DNA from: Chalara sp. BL73
Taxonomy: Eukaryota > Ascomycota > Leotiomycetes > Helotiales
NCBI GenBank assembly: GCA_918026815.1
Contig: CAKJVC010000201.1
Location: forward strand, 295,120-359,119
Length of the DNA: 64,000 bases
Direction of reading: 5' to 3'
Shown one piece after another: positions 50,265-62,567 of this stretch (position 1 is the first letter of the stretch; each line of letters opens with the position of its first letter). Under the pieces are notes generated by a model. The model was not told where the DNA came from and did no database searches. It saw nothing but the letters and a program-made list of their open reading frames with translations. The translations under genes were made by a program, and so were the position numbers.

Positions 50265-50818
50265 CGTGCATAAAGTTTTTCGGCTTGTAAGTAATTTGAT
50301 ACAAAACTGCGATATGTTTTCATCATCACCAGGGACGTTTTTGCAAAGATCAGAGTGCGGTGATTGCAAAGACACGCTTAGCAAGGGACATTTGACGTCA
50401 AACAAGCAACGCTGATTAAAACATGAAGGACAGGGATATTAAATATTGCGTCTTTTTTGCAGATCATCTAACGCAATGAATATCCCCAGAACTCATATAA
50501 GGCTAAATCATTTAACATTCCCATAATGTCCTCTCTTATTTCCAAGTACGGAAACTTGAGATCTTAATGTAAATTAAGGTATTGCAAACTCTTATCTATC
50601 CTAGCATTGACGAGTCACATAATCACTGCCAAGCTTGATTTCTTGGCATCTTTGGATCCCATCAGCGCACATCAAATGGGTGTTTAGCTCTCACCGTCAA
50701 TATATTTTCCTATAAAAACATCATCTACAGTGATATTTACCGAAAGGCTATTTTAATATTTACCATATCATGGTTGTGAAAACCTACATACTGTAGGGAC
50801 GTGATTCTTTGCAGCATA
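50265..50818. other. Intergenic region upstream of regulator 2
   Basis: Promoter of regulator 2 and 3' region of FAD oxidase 3 (both minus strand). An in-frame upstream Met at 50405 would extend regulator 2 by about 47 residues without adding a recognisable domain. AT-rich, nothing else seen. Confidence 0.45.
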
Positions 50819-52552
50819 TTATGCTGTGGTTGACGCACCCAGTTCAAAGGCCTGGAAGCACGGAAACCTTTCCACTGCGCTGCTTTCTTCAAAGCCTACA
50901 CACTTCCAACAACTCAGTAACTCTCCTGGATCATATTTTTTCTTGATTGCCAACAGTGTCTCATAATTATCACTCCACCAATCCTCCCTCCAGTCCTTGG
51001 TCCATGGGTTTGCTTCATTAAAGTAGGCTCCGCCATCAGGGACCAACTCGTGCATCTTTTCCGCCACTTGATCAAGTAATTTCAGAGATGCTGCCCGCTG
51101 AGCAAAGGTGCTATTGTAACTCCAAGCTATCCCGGTGCTAAGATGCCACACACTACCCCGCCAAGCAGTCGTTGACGAGGTGGAGTTGGATGTCCAGGAG
51201 TATAAGTACGGTGTTGTGTTGGGGATGTAAGGGCTCAATCCTACTTCAATCATCCAGTTCATTAATGCTATTAGACCCGCTCGTCCTGACTCTGTAGCAA
51301 ACAATGAATCGGGGATAAGACGTGAATTGAGAATCTGGGGACGAGCAATGCGTGCTACATTCGGAATTACGTACTTGCTGTAGAACACGTACCAGGAACC
51401 TAGATTTTCGATGACAACAGTGCCATTGTTACTGAGAGCAAATGAAGACGCAATCTCCATGGATTTTTTGGCGTCCTGAACAGAGAGCAGAGGGGTCACG
51501 CATATAAAATTGTTCGCCAGGTAGTGGCCACCCCATCCTTCAGTAGCCCATCTTAGGGAATTATTCACCAGAATCTCAATCCATTCATTCACGTTGGTTG
51601 TAGTTTGGGTGTATTTGATTGAGGCGACAATCAGCGGCATACGTGGCTCAACAGCGTGCGTTGCTGACAGAACAATGCCAAATGTTCCACCACCCCCTCC
51701 TCGAAGAGCCCAAAACAGATCAGGATTGACGCATGCGTTTGCTGTGCGAAGAACTCCATCTGGAGTGATAACCTTGAACTCGAGTACACGATCTATACCA
51801 AGCCCATGAACTACGGAGAGGACCGAGTGACCACCTCCCTGTAGCCAGCCCCCAGTGGTGCCTACTGTAGGTGAGTATCCTCCGATGAATGTCACATTGT
51901 GCTCATCTGCAAACCTGTACACTTCATCAAAATTTACGCCTGCGCCCGTGGTAATTGTGTCTCTTGGCTGCATATTGACACATCCTTCGGGCACAAATGC
52001 CTTGTCATGGCTGATGTCTCCGAAACGACGCATCCAAAGCGCGAACGTGCCCTTACCACTGTTGCGACCAAAAAAGTCATGACCGCTGTTTTTAATCGAC
52101 AATCCGATACCCGTCGCACGAGAGAATTGTAATGCTGCGATAACATCTTCCGGGGAATGCACTTCTATGTAGTAATCAGACACGCTTCCCTGATTGCAGC
52201 TGATATTCGTGAAAGCTGCTGGATTGGCAGGATTGTTGTAATCCAGCAAACATTGGTTCTCTGAATCAGCAACGCAGATCTCGTCCTGATTATATATGAA
52301 GCCATTGTAAGACTCTATACGAAAGGAGGCTGAGGCATAGTTTCGCTGGATCTCCGCACAGGCCGAGGCATTGAATACTGATGGAAGTCCTTCAAAGTGA
52401 GAAAAGCATGGAAGGGCAAACGGCTTCGCACGATAGAGATTCCCACCGATTGAATTGTTGAATGAGGTCCATATCCTCTCCTCTATCGCTTTCGCTCGAG
52501 GACCAGAAAGCATGACTATGAGCAGCCCATGAAGCAAACCTGAGCGAATCAT
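50819..52552 (-). CDS. FAD-binding PCMH/BBE oxidase 3, secreted
   Basis: Intronless flavin oxidase of 577 residues, of a different subgroup from oxidases 1 and 2 and resembling fungal isoamyl-alcohol/6-hydroxynicotine-oxidase-like proteins. A signal peptide spans residues 1-22 and there are several N-glycosylation sites. The FAD histidine is His158 in IKNSGHDFFGRN. The second attachment position in GGYSPTVGTTGG is Ser rather than Cys, so a single covalent link is expected. ALRGGGGGTFGIV is the FAD-domain core. The BBE end reads YFNEANPW, WREDWW and KKYDPGELLSCWKCVG. It lies between regulator 2 and the PKS, both on the same strand. Substrate unknown. Confidence 0.92.
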   Translation of the reverse strand: MIRSGLLHGLLIVMLSGPRAKAIEERIWTSFNNSIGGNLYRAKPFALPCFSHFEGLPSVFNASACAEIQRNYASASFRIESYNGFIYNQDEICVADSENQCLLDYNNPANPAAFTNISCNQGSVSDYYIEVHSPEDVIAALQFSRATGIGLSIKNSGHDFFGRNSGKGTFALWMRRFGDISHDKAFVPEGCVNMQPRDTITTGAGVNFDEVYRFADEHNVTFIGGYSPTVGTTGGWLQGGGHSVLSVVHGLGIDRVLEFKVITPDGVLRTANACVNPDLFWALRGGGGGTFGIVLSATHAVEPRMPLIVASIKYTQTTTNVNEWIEILVNNSLRWATEGWGGHYLANNFICVTPLLSVQDAKKSMEIASSFALSNNGTVVIENLGSWYVFYSKYVIPNVARIARPQILNSRLIPDSLFATESGRAGLIALMNWMIEVGLSPYIPNTTPYLYSWTSNSTSSTTAWRGSVWHLSTGIAWSYNSTFAQRAASLKLLDQVAEKMHELVPDGGAYFNEANPWTKDWREDWWSDNYETLLAIKKKYDPGELLSCWKCVGFEESSAVERFPCFQAFELGASTTA

Positions 52553-52962
52553 CTTAGCGAGGATGGCATTCTCTGCCTCAGCTTGAGCAGCATATGTTTC
52601 AGGAGGAAATGCAAAAATAAGTATTTTTAAAGATGAATCCGTCTGATCCGTGAGACTGTGTTAGTGTGTCAGCATAATATACGAGTTACTTGAAAGGAAG
52701 GTTGGTTCTGCAAGGCTGACAAACCTTCTTATGCCCCTGTTTGTGTCGATCATGGTCCAGTCACAACAATAGGAAATCAGCTTATGATTTAGTCACAAGT
52801 AAGTAAATTTCCAGATGATCTGTTAAAAGGTAATTATCACGAAATACCAAGGCTCCTCGATAATAGCCAGCTGTGCAACCTAGGATGGTTGTCCGAAGTT
52901 AAATTATTTTAATCTTTAAAGTTACAGCACAACCATTTAATGTATCATCGTCAATCCCCAAC
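52553..52962. other. Intergenic region
   Basis: About 0.4 kb between the end of the PKS and the start of FAD oxidase 3, same strand. AT-rich; no further feature seen. Confidence 0.5.
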
Positions 52963-55900
52963 TTAAGGCCTTGTATCATCTCTCAGTCTACTTGAAGTAA
53001 CGACGGAACTTCCAATCTGAATAGAACTGGCACCACCCATGATCTCGAAAACAGCAATATCAGCAGCGAACTCTCTGGATACCCAATTTCGAAGTTCGAC
53101 GCCTAGCAGAGAATCGACGCCGTATTTGAGAAGTGGCTGGAAGATATCGATATCATGATTTCTCAATGAAGTCGACGAAAAGGAGAGAACAAGGGCAAGC
53201 TTAGCGCGCAAGGCTTGGGCTACCAGGAGAGCTGCATCTTGGGGTGAAGCAGCAACAAATCGCGACTTGAGGTTCATCAAATCAGGAGCCTGAGTTGGCG
53301 GAGAGGCTATCTCAGAGGGCTTTTGTTCCAGGTATAGATGGTTGAAAAGCGGAGGCAGTCGTTCTTCGTTTGTCTCCTGTTCAGCCACTTGAAGTGCTTT
53401 GAGCCCTACCAATATCTGGCTTCTTTCCACTGTCATGTTTTTCGAGATAGCTGATTGTGGCTTAGCGAGACAACAGGAGTCAAGTAAGCGATATAAATGT
53501 GCCTTTTCTATTTTGTCGAATTTCCTGGTCGCCATGAGCCGCTCGGTAACATCGATGTTCCGTGCCAACCAGCCTGCGTTGCCGACAATACCGAGATCGA
53601 GAGAAAAGCTGTTACGATATCCAAGCGACGTACGAAAACGCGCAAGTGCATCTTGGAATGTATTGCCAGCTGCGTAGTTGCCCTGACCCACTTGCCCAAA
53701 TATACCACATAGGGAAGACAAGAGAATGAAAAAGTCAAGATCATGTGGCAGCATAGTATGCAGATTCCAGGAACCGTCGATTTTTGGCGAAGTGGCAGAT
53801 CTCCAAGAGGAGAATGACATGTTCTCAAAGAGAGAATCCTGTTAAAGAGGTTAGTATCAGCAGAGCTCAATATTCTACCAAGACGAAACGAAAGTGTCAA
53901 CGTACGTCTAAAATCATAGATGCTTGTACACAACCTTTGATAGGCGGCATTTCCGTTGCATACTGTTCAAGGAGAGTCTTAAGCTTTCCCTTATCTGAAA
54001 TGTCACACAATGGTGTTTTGACCGTCACGCCATCATATTCCAGTTCTCTCAGGAAATTTGTCACGTCATGTCCCCCAGGGCCTGAACGAGAAAGAAGGAT
54101 GAGATATTGCGCGCCTCGTTCGACCATCCATCTGGCTACCATTTGCCCAATGCCACCGAGCCCACCGGCTATGAGATAGGTTTTATCTTTCTCGAAAGAA
54201 TTCGCCTCTTTTGGTTGCATAACGACCTGCCTATATCAATACGTCATTCTGGTACATCAAAGCGTAGATGAACTCACTGGAACAAGTGCTTCTTCATTCA
54301 GTATCATAGCTACTTTGCTCTGTTTTCTTCTATTTTGAAGCTGTCCGAATGCTTTCCCTGTCTCGCTAACGCTGTAAGTTTCCAATAGCTCTATGTTTTG
54401 GAGCCTTCCCTGTTCCAGAAACTTCACTAGCGTCTGAAAATGCGGCAATAATAGCTCTCTTCGTTCAGCAATGAGGCTAGCCATCTCGACCACAAATACA
54501 GATATGTTAGGTGTAGAAGTGCGTGTCAAAAAAGCTGAGTTTGTTGTGGCATCCGTTCTCTCAAGCTCTAAGATTCTTCCGTAATTTGCCACGCAACCCC
54601 ATGAAGCTTCTCGATATTCTATAGATAGAGTGTTGATGACAATGTCGACACCAGCCGGCCGAATTTGTTTAATACCTTGCTCGAAATTCGTTCCTCGACT
54701 CGAAAAAATATGGTTATCAAGGATGCCATACTTCTCGGTGAGCATCGATTTTTCTTCGGCTGAGACTACCGTTGCAAAGATTTCGGATAAACCTAAGAGC
54801 TTAGCAATTTGGATTGTTGCTTGGCCTATATCGCTAGCGGCAGAGCGGATCAAGATGGATTCCCCCTTTCGAGCTCGTACAAGATCAAGAATATAGGACG
54901 CTGTCAGGAAGGAGAAGGGTAAGCAAGCTGCCTCCGCATAAGACATGTTTTCAGGGACTTTTGCGACCCACTCATGATCCAATTGAACATGGGATTTGAA
55001 TACATTGGTTCCCCATCCGAAAACACGATCGCCAGGTTGAAATTGCTTGCATCCTTCACGAATTTTAATGACCAGACCAGCACATTCATTTGCAAAAGAT
55101 CCTTGGTCAAATTGGCCTAAAGCATGAAGAGCATTAAATCGATTAAGGCCGATAGCTCGAACCTCGATCTCAATATCCATGGGGCCTAAATCTGGGTTGG
55201 TTGTCTCGGGGGAGAAAATGAAGCTGTCTAAAATCCCGGCGGTCTCCATCTCCAGTCTTTTTGGTCCACCGATGGATAATTGCTGTAGGTTTATCATTGG
55301 TTGCGAGGGCAAAGACATGCTTGCAAGCGAAAGCTCCTCATTTGGTACGATTCTTCCACTTTCTAGCTTACCATTAAATTCAACAAATGCATTATCGTAA
55401 GTTGTACAGACATCATTAGACCAGTCTCTCTCAACTATGGCGCCGAGCTTTTCGAGCTGATGCTCTGCAATATGCGTTGAGATATCAAAGGCAACCGTAA
55501 TGAAATGGATTCGACTAATTTCATTCCGAAGAACTCTACTCAAGCCATCCACTATCGCAAAATCAGGATGTATTGTTGACCCACCACCTCTGGTAGCCCA
55601 TACTACGGTCTTGGAAGCCTGGAGCAATTGTTTTAGTGAATTAAATTGCTCAGCAGATATGCTTCTCAAGAATGGCTGGAAAAGTTCCATAGTACAGAGA
55701 AATACAGAACTCTCTTCCCTTAGAGTGGCTGCTTGCTGAAGAGATTGGACGCGAGCGACTTGATATCCGCTACTATGCAGATGGTTCTGGATCTTCGTAA
55801 TATCGAATTGTGCTGAATCGAGTTCCGGTGCTATCATAACAATCCTGTTGTTTACCGTGTGCCCATTTGTTGCTGTTAGAGAGGCTACTGCTGTTGAGAG

Positions 55901-57867
55901 TATCAAAGAAAACTGACTACAGCTTTGGGTTTCAAAATCGTCAAGTTGAATATCTGTGCCTGAGAATCCTGCATTAGTAAGTAGGTTATTCCATTCCGTG
56001 CTCGCCACTAGAGGACCTGACTTTCGGAAGGTTTCTGAGCTCAACCACCATCCAGGAAGCAAACCCATAGAAAATGGAAATCTAGATAACTCAGGCCGGA
56101 CGAACTCCATCAGGATAAGTTTTCCACCAGGACGGAGAAGAGATCTCGCATGCTTCAAGGTAGTATTGAGGTCCCTCGTCGCATGCAAGACGAGGGATGC
56201 GACGATCAAGTCATACGAGCCCGATTCAAAGCCCTGACTGACTGGATCTTTTTCTATATTGAGCGTCAGGAAATCCAGCCTCTGAAAATCCCGGAATTTC
56301 TCTTTCGCTTTTTCGAAAAAACCAGACGAAATGTCTGTGAAGTCATAGCGCAGATATCGAAAATGCCTGGGGTCTGACCCCTCCAATGAAGAAAGACCTT
56401 CGAGTACCACACGGGTGGTGGCTCCCGTTCCGGCTCCGATCTCGAGAATTTTCATGTCAGCAGTTTTGTGTGCCAGATCTGAAGCAATTTCCTTCAAGCT
56501 CGAGAACCAATTGCTGGTTTCGTTGAGCTCTACATACGTATCTGAAAGTAAGTCATCTTGGAAGAGCAGGCTGAGCGGCTCAACCTCACCACTCAATAGC
56601 AAAGGCATGCTTTCCCATATTCGCAAGCATAGATGCCCTAGATTGCTCATACTTTTCACCTTAACGCAAATATTCTCGAAGCACTCGGGTTTTTCATCTA
56701 GTGCGCTCCATTCTGCTCGAAAATTTGACCCCGAACCCGCCTTGTGCAGGCGATCCTGCTCTCTTATCCACTCGGCATATCTTCCAATAGTTTTGGTTGG
56801 AAAGGTATTTATGCCTTCAAGGAGCCGGGCTGTCTTAGATATAGCAAGGTACAGAAAGCAATCGAGCTGTTCAAACTTCTCAATTGGCTCTGGTTGAACT
56901 TTTTGCTCTTCTTTTGTAGTATGCGAGTAGCTCTTGATTTGAAAGTAAGGTAATATCGGGCTTCCAGGTGATGTGGTGACACATGGCAGATGGAAAGTCA
57001 ACATGTGAAATCTCATGGAGTGATGTTGAACCTGCAACTTGTGTGGCTAGAAGCCCTTCAAGCTTTGCGAAGATGCTCTTGTTGATGTAATCAAGGACAT
57101 AGATATCTCCTTTAGAATGCGACAAGGTATCTACAATTAATGAGCCCGAAGCCTTGAAGGAATTCACCATCTTATTGTCTGTTACGTCTCTCGTATTTTT
57201 TCTTCGCGATCCACAGTCGTTCGATGAAAGTTGGAACCTTCAAGTTGTTTGTGCCCGAATGTGGCTGAATGTTAGACGCTAGTAATGCCTGCATAAAAGC
57301 ATCAAGCATTGCTGGATGAATGATTTGAGAGCTTTGTAAACCCTCTTGAGATACTTTGACTTTCACAAAGGAAGCCCGTTCACCATAGTATATACTTTCA
57401 AGAGCTTGAAACCGGGATCCATAATTATACCCCAGTGTCCGCCAATTATTATAAAGCATCTTAGGCGTCATTGACTTTGAACATGCTCTCTCCGTAGAGT
57501 TTTGCACTTTCTCGTAGTACAGAAACGTTTCTTCTGGGAATTTATCGTTTATACCATTGATATCTCTACTATATTCGATAGCAACGCTTCCGACACAATG
57601 CTCGATCGGGGATGTGTCATGGAATGAATATATTCCAAAGTTATACCAACATGTTTGACCCTGCAACGGGAGTTTGCCATTTTCTGGGCGGAGAGAGATC
57701 TGTACTTCAACAGGTTCTTTCGAAGGTATGATCAACGGCGTATGGAACGACGCATCTTTGATCATGTATCCCGAGACGGCATCATCGTCAGAACTGGTGA
57801 TTTGTTTAGCTGCTTCCATTGCCATGACCAACATACCCGCAGCGGGATATAAGATTTGTCCCTGGAT

Positions 57868-57915
57868 CTTAAAAACATCAGTAGTTAGATCATCATAGAG
57901 TATAGTGTCTCCTAC
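57868..57915 (-). other. In-frame 48-nt intron in the PKS DH domain
   Basis: Donor GTAGGAG, branch-like GATCTAACTACT and acceptor TTTTTAAG. Without removal it inserts 16 residues between the catalytic HE and IQGQILYP. Splicing restores the canonical HxxxGxxxxP spacing exactly. It contains no stop codon, so a simple open-frame search hides it. Confidence 0.85.
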
Positions 57916-60537
57916 CTCATGATCCGCCACCCATGGAAGAGACCTGGTAGATATGAAATTCCTCCATCTTGCATCCAAAGGATTCCAATCCGAAACAGGC
58001 TTCCCCAACAGTTCATTATGACTGTGTGCTCCAAACCGAAGGTTCTTGCTGATTCTGCTCTCTAGCCAATAGCTTGTCGAATGGTCAAATGGATATTCAG
58101 GAAGATCAGCCAAGACCTGAAGGGTATCCGTTGGTGTTTCTGGATTATTAACAGCAGAGAAGTCAATAGGATACCCGGCGCAATGCAATTCACCCACAGC
58201 TCTAAGTAAGGTCTCTGCAGCATGCATTCTGCGGCTCATTACACTGAGATAGGTTGTGCGACCTTGGTTTGAGCACTCTTGGAGAACTTCGCGTAAGGGT
58301 CCTCGTAAAGCAGAGTGAGGGCCCACCTCAATCAAGAAATCAACGGATAGGGACTTCCGAATTTTGCGATCAAGACTTATGCTAGCTTTCTGCGCCAATG
58401 GCATGCAAAGTGGGGTTGCAGCGTCGACAAAATTGACAGGCGATACAAGATTCTGCACCCAGTAATCTCCCGTCCTTAGCTCCTCTGCAGACACAATTTG
58501 GCCGGTTACACTTGATATCATGGCAAGTGGTTGACATGTTATGTCATGTGGAGGTTCGATCCTAGCGATGGACTCTCTGTATTTATTCATAGCAGGTTCC
58601 ATATGTGGCGAATGATAGGCAACATTGACTTTGAGACGTTGCTTTCGTTCTCCCGCTTCATCGAGCAGGGTGTCTAAGGCGTCAATCTGGCTCTCATCAC
58701 CAGAAATGGTCAGGCTCGTCTTGCTATTGAAACACGCTATCCACAGACCACGCCTTCCAAATTCTTTGGCTACCTGATCGATGAAAGGCAAAATACGCTG
58801 CTCCGATAATGCGACTGCAAGCATAGAACCTCGTGTATGTCCGGATTTACAAAGCACACTCGTGCAAAATCCCCGGAAGTATGCAACTTTCAATGCAGAC
58901 TCTCTCGATATCATGTTTGCACAGTACCTACGAAAGGTTAGGCTCGACTGTAAAAGTTTACTTTTGCCGACATGAGAGACTTACGCTGCTGCAATCTCAC
59001 CCGACGAATGGCCAACTACTGCAGCTGGTTGTATGCCAAAACTTCGCAGTAGATCCACCAACGCAACTTGAATAGCAGTGCATAATGGCTGGCTATAACT
59101 TGGTAGATTGATATTAGAATCATTCTCATATCTCGCCAGCTCATCTAAATATTGTTAGAAAACTACTTTGCTTTCAGTGGTAACATATACCTTTCAGAGA
59201 CCAAGAACAGCCTAAAGTCCTCATATATGTTTCTGCTTCCTCTAGGGACTTTCGAAATACCGAATATGTCATAAGCTCAAGACCCATTCGTGGCCACTGG
59301 GCTCCCTGGCCTGTGAAGATGAAGCCCAGTCTTGGTGTGCCAGTCTTTGCTAACCGTGGTTTAGATATGTCTATGTGAGATGAGTTTAAATGTAGCCCAA
59401 TTATTGCATAAGATTTCCACGAAAGCATGCTTCTTCGACAAGCCAGGGTGTACGCAAGGTTCTGAAAGAAGGCATGGTCCCATATTGACGCCTTTTCTAT
59501 GCGTTTAGACAAAAGTTCCTTGTAAGGTTGTTCCCATCGATAGATCCCATACTCATCAGAACTAGAAAAAACTAATAGAAGTGGAGAAGCAGGTTTTCTA
59601 GCCTCAATGTCGCTGAAAGTCTTTCCCTTTTCTATTCTCATGTTGTGTTTGCCATGGCCATTGACTCGATCTAAGACGTCAACTTTTGTGTTATGATGGC
59701 CAGTCAAGCTACGAAGCTTCATATAATGATAGGCGTCATCAAGAACTACATGACAGTTGGATCCACCAATACCAAAAAGAATTAACAGAGGCGCGCCTGA
59801 GGCCTGAAGTTGGCCACGGAGTTGGACACAGAGGAAACTATATCGCTAATCAGTTTCTAACATTTCTAATTCAGGATTTGATCATCCGTACCTTGATCTT
59901 CAAGTAATCTTCTTCGATTCTAATATTTGCCTTCTCGAACCCAGTGTTTGGAGGAATCACTCCTCTCTCGAGGACTAGTATCGTCTTAATCAAACCTGCC
60001 AAACCACTACATCCTTCTAAATGGCCAATATTTGCTTTTAGGGCACCGCTGATAAAGTATTAGTTTAAATGCGATATTGTGAGAAGTAGTTTAAAGCTCA
60101 CATGTATAAGCTCTCCCCGGTTTTCTGCTATTTTTGAATGAGTTACCAATAGCATTAACTTCCACAGCATCACCTAGTTTTGTCCCTGTACCATGAGCTT
60201 CAACAAACATGGTTTGGCCAAGCAACAATCCAGCCTTCTTGTACGTCTGTTTGATAAGCGCCTCTTGCGACTTTCGGCTTGGCTGAGCCATGCCATTCGG
60301 AGTATGCCCATCCTGGTTGCTACCTGAAGACCGAATCACGGCTCTAATGCAGTCCCCGTCCTTCAAGGCATCTGAAACTCGCTTCAAAACAATAACGGCG
60401 TGGCCTTCGCCTCTCGTATAGCCTTTTGCTCTCTGATCGAATACAAATGATCGACCTTCTGGGGACAAGACGTTAAAGCTTGACAGAAGGAGCATCATGT
60501 CAGGTGAGAAAATCAAGTTGGAGGCACCAACGATACT

Positions 60538-60588
60538 CTGGAAAAGGAATCGGTAAGCCGTAGGTCCGAAAACATGAATTATACTTAC
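60538..60588 (-). other. In-frame 51-nt intron in the PKS KS domain
   Basis: Donor GTAAGT after KGSDM and acceptor TTCCAG before SIVGASN. It is a multiple of three with no stop, so the unspliced frame reads through. Splicing gives the expected KS spacing after the active-site cysteine. Confidence 0.8.
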
Positions 60589-61406
60589 CATATCTGAGCC
60601 TTTGCCGAGAAGATTTTGACACGCGATATCCACGGCAGTCAAAGAGCTCGAGCATGCGGAGTCGAGGCTTAGGCTCTGGCCCGTCAAATTATAGAACCAG
60701 CTCAATCTGCTTGATAAGACTGACATTAGGCACCCGGTAGCACCATATTGAAATGGTTGCTCCGGATCTTTGCAATACATCATCTTATAATCATCTGTGA
60801 AGTTCCCTACATACACAGATGTATTGGAACCTGAAACTTTCTCTATTGGAAGTCCAGCTTTCATCCATTAGCCAGTACGGCGTTTCATCATAGAGTGACT
60901 TAACTTACAGTTTTCAAGTGCTCGGTAAGTCGTCTCTAAAAGAGCACGCTGCTGAGGATCCATAGTTTGAGCCTCTTCCTTGGAAATTGAAAAGAATGGG
61001 GCATCGAAAGCTGCAATGTCATCTTGAAGGAAGCAGGCTTTGCTTGTGGTAAACTATAAGAAGAAAGCGTCAAATTACAAGCCTAGGCAGAAGTTTATAT
61101 TGCGAAGTCAGAACATACTTTATCGAAGTCACGACCGCTTGAACGACTAAATGCGTCTGCCTTCATCCTAGAGCTTGGCATATCTGTACTGACACTCCGT
61201 CTTGCAAGCAGCATTTCCCAAAAGAGATCGGAGGAAACAGCACTGTCAGGAAATTCAAACGAGAAGCCGATAACTGCAATACCCTCACGGGCATCACTTT
61301 CTCTAAGCTCACATGGTTTCTGATCTTCCAAGCCGAGTTCACCACAGCCTTTCAAAGTAGGTAAGTCCGTATTCACTTCTTGTACACTAGATACCGCCGC
61401 GGGCAT

Positions 61407-62567
61407 TATGGCTGCCCTTCGAAAAGCAACTGCCAAAAGACTATGCAAGGGTAAGGTCTGTTTTAGTATACATGAGTCTCTGTGTACCAGACATAAACAT
61501 TAGTAACGTGATTTTCTGCAAGTCACATGCCGGAGAAGATCCCAACAACCGCTTGCTAGGCTCTTAGCCTTTCCAAGCAAATTTTTGGGGATGCTTGGGT
61601 CTCAATCGAGAGTCCCTTTTTCTAGGAGTTACCACCCTTCCTAAGATTTTTGTGGTTTGGCAGTTCAGCAGTGATGTTTAGGCTGAGATGTAATGATCAA
61701 CCTTGTGAAACAATAAGCGGTGAAATATATCCAATTGGCTCTTGATAAGAAGGCATCAATACAGTCAGAAAATATTCTCAACTCACGCCGCCTCTTTCCA
61801 AGTACGTCGTATGATATTTGTGTGGCATGCATGTAAGTCGGGCAAGGTTAACATCCCCTGCTAAAATTATTGGTACCGCAACTAGTGAACAAGTGGAAGC
61901 AAAATGAATCACACCCAGATCAACCCTGGTTTGGATCAAGCTGAAACGCGTAGGTGACTTCTCTATATTAGTCCCATAACAGCCATTTTCCTGCTAGTGA
62001 CACTTTCCTCAACCCTAATTGGCTTGCTCGCTAAATCAAATGACATGTGTTCGTGATTGGGAGGAATAGCAAGGATATAATAAGCGCTGAGAAACTGCCT
62101 GAATGGGACCAAAGTGCATCAGAATCCACTTATACAGTAATAGCCCGATTGAGTGCCTAGATCGGGTTACCGACGGCTCTCCTGCCTGTCTTTACTTTCG
62201 TTTTTGCTGACTATCTGGTTTGCGCAATCGCCTCAGCCGAGCATCCTCTTCTCGCTGCCTTAATCTGCCGAGTAGGCTGCGGACATGTATACTATAAGAC
62301 AACGCGCACCAATAAGCCGGATCTATAAGTGGGTCGGCGTATTTCCTACAAGGATTAGCTATGCATATGATGTATCCGGCATTGGCAGGGCCTAGCATCA
62401 AGCACGATCTGCCAGGGTTCAGATCGACGGGATAGATAAGGCTGGAATTCGTCTCCCCTCGTTTGTACCAAGCTCCCTGGGGAACTTTTCAAAATAGATT
62501 TATTTTAATACCTTCTCATCGCAAAAATCTGAACTCTACTCTCAAGCAAATAAATTCAGCTTCAACA
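61407..62567. other. Divergent region, PKS/FSH1-like gene
   Basis: About 1.2 kb between the head-to-head PKS and FSH1-like gene, so both promoters should lie here. The minus-strand frame 62192-62401 has no domain. I see no operator that I can defend. Confidence 0.45.

Larger units (their letters stand above)
52963..61406 (-). pseudogene. Highly reducing PKS, frame-disrupted
   Basis: Iterative type I PKS, KS-AT-DH-MT-ER-KR-ACP, about 2,630 residues in about 11 exons (E1 61406-61119, then 61053-60909, 60857-60589, 60537-60102, 60048-59892, 59837-59191, 59144-58985, 58927-57916, 57867-54278, 54226-53906, 53838-52963). KS: DSACSSS, VEAHGTGT and [29 protein letters not shown] and MLDAFMQALL. MT: LEIGAGTGATT. 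KR: GGLGGIG with a catalytic Ser/Tyr/Asn set. ACP: GVDSL. No thioesterase, as usual. ER is doubtful: the dinucleotide loop reads RSAASDIGQ instead of AAAGGVGQ. Four single-base frame breaks occur at A/T runs (60121-60124, 59774-59778, 57196-57201, 56900-56915). No intron explains them, so the gene is either a recent pseudogene or locally mis-sequenced. Start uncertain (61406 or 61448). Confidence 0.85.

Noticed and set aside
62192..62401. 69-residue minus-strand frame
   Set aside because: Lies in the divergent promoter region, charged low-complexity end and no domain.
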